Positions 5,751 through 7,500 of a stretch of 7,500 nt of DNA are shown piece by piece. The notes under the pieces were generated by a model. It saw nothing but the letters and a program-made list of their open reading frames with translations, made no database searches and was not told where the DNA came from. The position numbers and the translations under genes are program-made. The DNA is from an uncultured Oscillospiraceae bacterium (GTDB lineage: Bacteria > Bacillota > Clostridia > Oscillospirales > Oscillospiraceae). The DNA lies in the NCBI GenBank assembly GCA_900752305.1, contig CAADUV010000028.1:1-7500 (forward strand), written 5' to 3'. Position 1 is the first letter of the stretch. Each line of letters starts with the position of its first letter.

Positions 5751-5759
5751 CGGTCAGGA

Positions 5760-6533
5760 TTATTCCTGGTTGGCTGCGTTGATGATCTCGGTAAACTTCT
5801 TGGGCACCAGGGAAGCGCCGCCGATGAGGCCGCCGTCCACGTCCGGCTGTGCCAGCAGGTCATGGGCGTTGTTCTCGTTCATGGAGCCGCCGTACAGGAT
5901 GGTCACGCTCCGTGCCACCCGTGCGCCGTACAGCTTGCGGATGACGGTACGGATCTCTTCACAGACCTCGTTGGCCTGCTCTGCCGTTGCGGTGTCGCCG
6001 GTACCGATGGCCCACAGGGGTTCGTATGCAATGACAACGTGACGGATCTTCTCGGCGGGGATGCCGGACAGAGCGGTCTTCACCTGCAGGTCGATGACCT
6101 CCTTGGTCACGCCCAGCTCCCGCTGTTCCTTGGACTCGCCCACGCAGACGATGGGGTACAGCCCCGCGTCGATGGCGGCGTGAGCCTTGCGGTTGACGAT
6201 GATGTCGTTGTCATTCCAATACTGACGGCGTTCGGAGTGGCCGATGATGGCATACTTCACGTTCAGCTCCTTGAGCATGGCGGCGGAAACCTCGCCGGTG
6301 AATGCGCCGTGATCCTCAAAGTGGATGTTCTGCGCGCCGATCATCACACGGGTGTCCTTGAATGCCTTCTGAGCTGCCGGGATATTCACAAAGGGGACGC
6401 ACAGGAGAATGTCGCACCACTTTGCCTTGGGCAGCATGGTCTTCAGTTCGTCCGCAAACGCCTTGGTCTCGGAAGCGGTCTTATTCATCTTCCAGTTACC
6501 GGCGATAATGGTCTTACGATATCTTCTATTCAT
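5760..6533 (-). CDS. tpiA: Triosephosphate isomerase
   Basis: TpiA interconverts dihydroxyacetone phosphate and glyceraldehyde 3-phosphate as a cytosolic dimer with a TIM-barrel fold. The 257 residues fit the usual 250-255. Visible residues: AGNWKMN with Asn13 and catalytic Lys15; IGHSERR with catalytic His99; CVGE at 130-133; AYEPLWAIGTG with catalytic Glu171 and the mobile loop 6; YGGS at 214-217; and DGGLIGGASL at 233-242, which with GGS binds the phosphate. The start at 6533 (MNRRYRKTIIAGNW) has AAAGAGGG about ten bases upstream; the longer frame to 6650 has no TpiA similarity. It sits between pgk and gpmI, the common Firmicutes order for this operon. Confidence 0.98.
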   Translation of the reverse strand: MNRRYRKTIIAGNWKMNKTASETKAFADELKTMLPKAKWCDILLCVPFVNIPAAQKAFKDTRVMIGAQNIHFEDHGAFTGEVSAAMLKELNVKYAIIGHSERRQYWNDNDIIVNRKAHAAIDAGLYPIVCVGESKEQRELGVTKEVIDLQVKTALSGIPAEKIRHVVIAYEPLWAIGTGDTATAEQANEVCEEIRTVIRKLYGARVARSVTILYGGSMNENNAHDLLAQPDVDGGLIGGASLVPKKFTEIINAANQE

Positions 6534-6749
6534 GATAAAATTCCCTCTTTCTATCATTTCATGCGCGCAGATAGGGTTCTGTCGCCATGGGATTGTCTGT
6601 TGCGCGCTCCATTCTATGCCGGGATGCCAGAAGAGCGCCGGTTGGCGCACTTTGGGGGGATCTGCGCCCGACCCCCAGTTCCCTTATGTCATTCCCTCTC
6701 CGGTCCCCCAGAGCCTGGCCGCTCCGGGGAACCTCGGGAGCTGTGTTCT
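6534..6749 (-). other. Gap of 216 bases between pgk and tpiA
   Basis: No convincing gene lies here. After the pgk stop codon a GC-rich imperfect hairpin can be drawn with GCTCC/GGAGC arms (about 6719-6740), and a perfect small one pairs 6635-6639 with 6644-6648. Neither is followed by a good U-tract, so a full stop between pgk and tpiA is not supported. The last 20 bases hold the tpiA ribosome binding site. A TAGAAT at about 6610-6615 resembles a -10 box but has no -35 partner. Confidence 0.4.
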
Positions 6750-7500
6750 TTATTCCTTGTCCATCAGCGCTGCCACGCCAGGCAGTTCCTTGCCCTCCAT
6801 AAATTCCAGGGAAGCGCCGCCGCCGGTGGAGATGTGGGTCATCTTGTCGGCAAAGCCCATCTGCTGGACCGCTGCCGCACTGTCGCCGCCGCCGATGATG
6901 GTGATGGCGTCACTGTCTGCCAGGGCCTGTGCCACGGCACGGGTGCCTTCTGCGAAGGCGGGGAACTCAAAGACGCCCATGGGGCCGTTCCAGATGACGG
7001 TGCCTGCGCCTTCGATGGCCTGTGCGTACAGCTTGCGGGTCTCGGGGCCGATGTCCATGCCCATCTTGTCAGCGGGGATCTTGCCGGCAGGATACACCTC
7101 GGGCTTGGCGTCTGCGGAGTATTCCGCGGCACACACGTTATCCACCGGCAGCAGCAGCTTGACGCCCTTGTCGGCGGCCTTCTTGATCATCTCATTGGCA
7201 TAGTCCATCCAGTCCTCTTCCAGCAGAGAGGTGCCGATCTTACCGCTCTGTGCCTTGGCGAAGGTGTAAGCCATGCCGCCGCCGATGATGACGGTGTCGG
7301 CCAGCTCCAGCAGGTTGTTGATGACGCCGATCTTGGAAGAGACCTTGCTGCCGCCCAGGACGGCCACCAGGGGACGCTTGGGGTTGGCCAGGGCGCCGCC
7401 GATGATCTCCAGTTCCTTCTGGATGAGGAAACCGGACACGGCAGGCAGGTAGTTGGCTACGCCAGCGGTGGAGGCGTGGGCGCGGTGGACGGTGCCGAAG
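6750..7500 (-). CDS. pgk: Phosphoglycerate kinase, C-terminal part
   Basis: Pgk transfers phosphate from 1,3-bisphosphoglycerate to ADP, the first ATP-yielding step of glycolysis. Only the last 249 codons are inside the window; the usual length is near 395, so about 145 residues lie beyond the right edge. The visible part begins with [11 protein letters not shown] (substrate-binding Arg and His of the N-terminal domain), then GFLIQKE, the nucleotide-site [28 protein letters not shown] with the adenosine-ribose-binding Glu, [12 protein letters not shown], and the closing [21 protein letters not shown]. All expected C-terminal motifs are intact. It is the first gene of the visible pgk-tpiA-gpmI series. 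Confidence 0.98.
   Translation of the reverse strand, partial: FGTVHRAHASTAGVANYLPAVSGFLIQKELEIIGGALANPKRPLVAVLGGSKVSSKIGVINNLLELADTVIIGGGMAYTFAKAQSGKIGTSLLEEDWMDYANEMIKKAADKGVKLLLPVDNVCAAEYSADAKPEVYPAGKIPADKMGMDIGPETRKLYAQAIEGAGTVIWNGPMGVFEFPAFAEGTRAVAQALADSDAITIIGGGDSAAAVQQMGFADKMTHISTGGGASLEFMEGKELPGVAALMDKE

Noticed and set aside
4261..6042. Long plus-strand open frame of 593 codons opposite gpmI and tpiA
   Set aside because: It is antisense to two clear enzyme genes, is rich in His, Gly and Val as expected from reading GC-rich codons backwards, and has no recognisable motif.
6409..7203. Plus-strand open frame opposite tpiA and pgk
   Set aside because: It is antisense to two conserved genes, and its Ser/Pro-rich product shows no family features.

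Overview
The window is a piece of a moderately GC-rich Firmicutes chromosome. The gene content, the AGGAGG-type ribosome binding sites, the sigma-A-like promoters and the protein sequences all fit a Clostridia member, perhaps of the Oscillospiraceae/Ruminococcaceae. That placement is inference from style; no taxonomic marker was searched. Every protein gene I can support lies on the minus strand, so the genes read from right to left.

From the right edge, transcription order is pgk (5' end outside the window), tpiA and gpmI, three consecutive enzymes or helpers of lower glycolysis. Enolase, the next step, is not directly after gpmI. Between them lie a small integral membrane protein resembling the DUF6652 type and a MATE-family efflux pump gene that is broken twice: a central in-frame deletion and a one-base frameshift. 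The MATE gene has its own strong promoter and a leader with an intrinsic terminator ending just before its ribosome binding site, a layout typical of attenuation-controlled resistance and efflux genes. Eno follows, with several unusual residues near the active site and an unusual C-terminal tail that runs into a hairpin.

Left of eno is a 74-residue protein of unknown function with one C-terminal membrane segment, its own perfect -10 box and a perfect ribosome binding site. Then comes a gap of about 480 bases between that gene and rpsO. It holds a candidate plus-strand small RNA (promoter, branched hairpin with G-U pairs, intrinsic terminator) and, divergently, the rpsO promoter and a structured leader of about 130 bases. 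rpsO (ribosomal protein S15) is the last gene, followed by two stem-loops.

I see no tRNA, rRNA, CRISPR array, insertion sequence or attachment site. The most interesting items are the candidate small RNA at 733-847, the MATE attenuation leader at 3417-3556 and the orphan membrane peptide at 854-1078. None of these is proven here to be new; similarity and covariation searches would decide.
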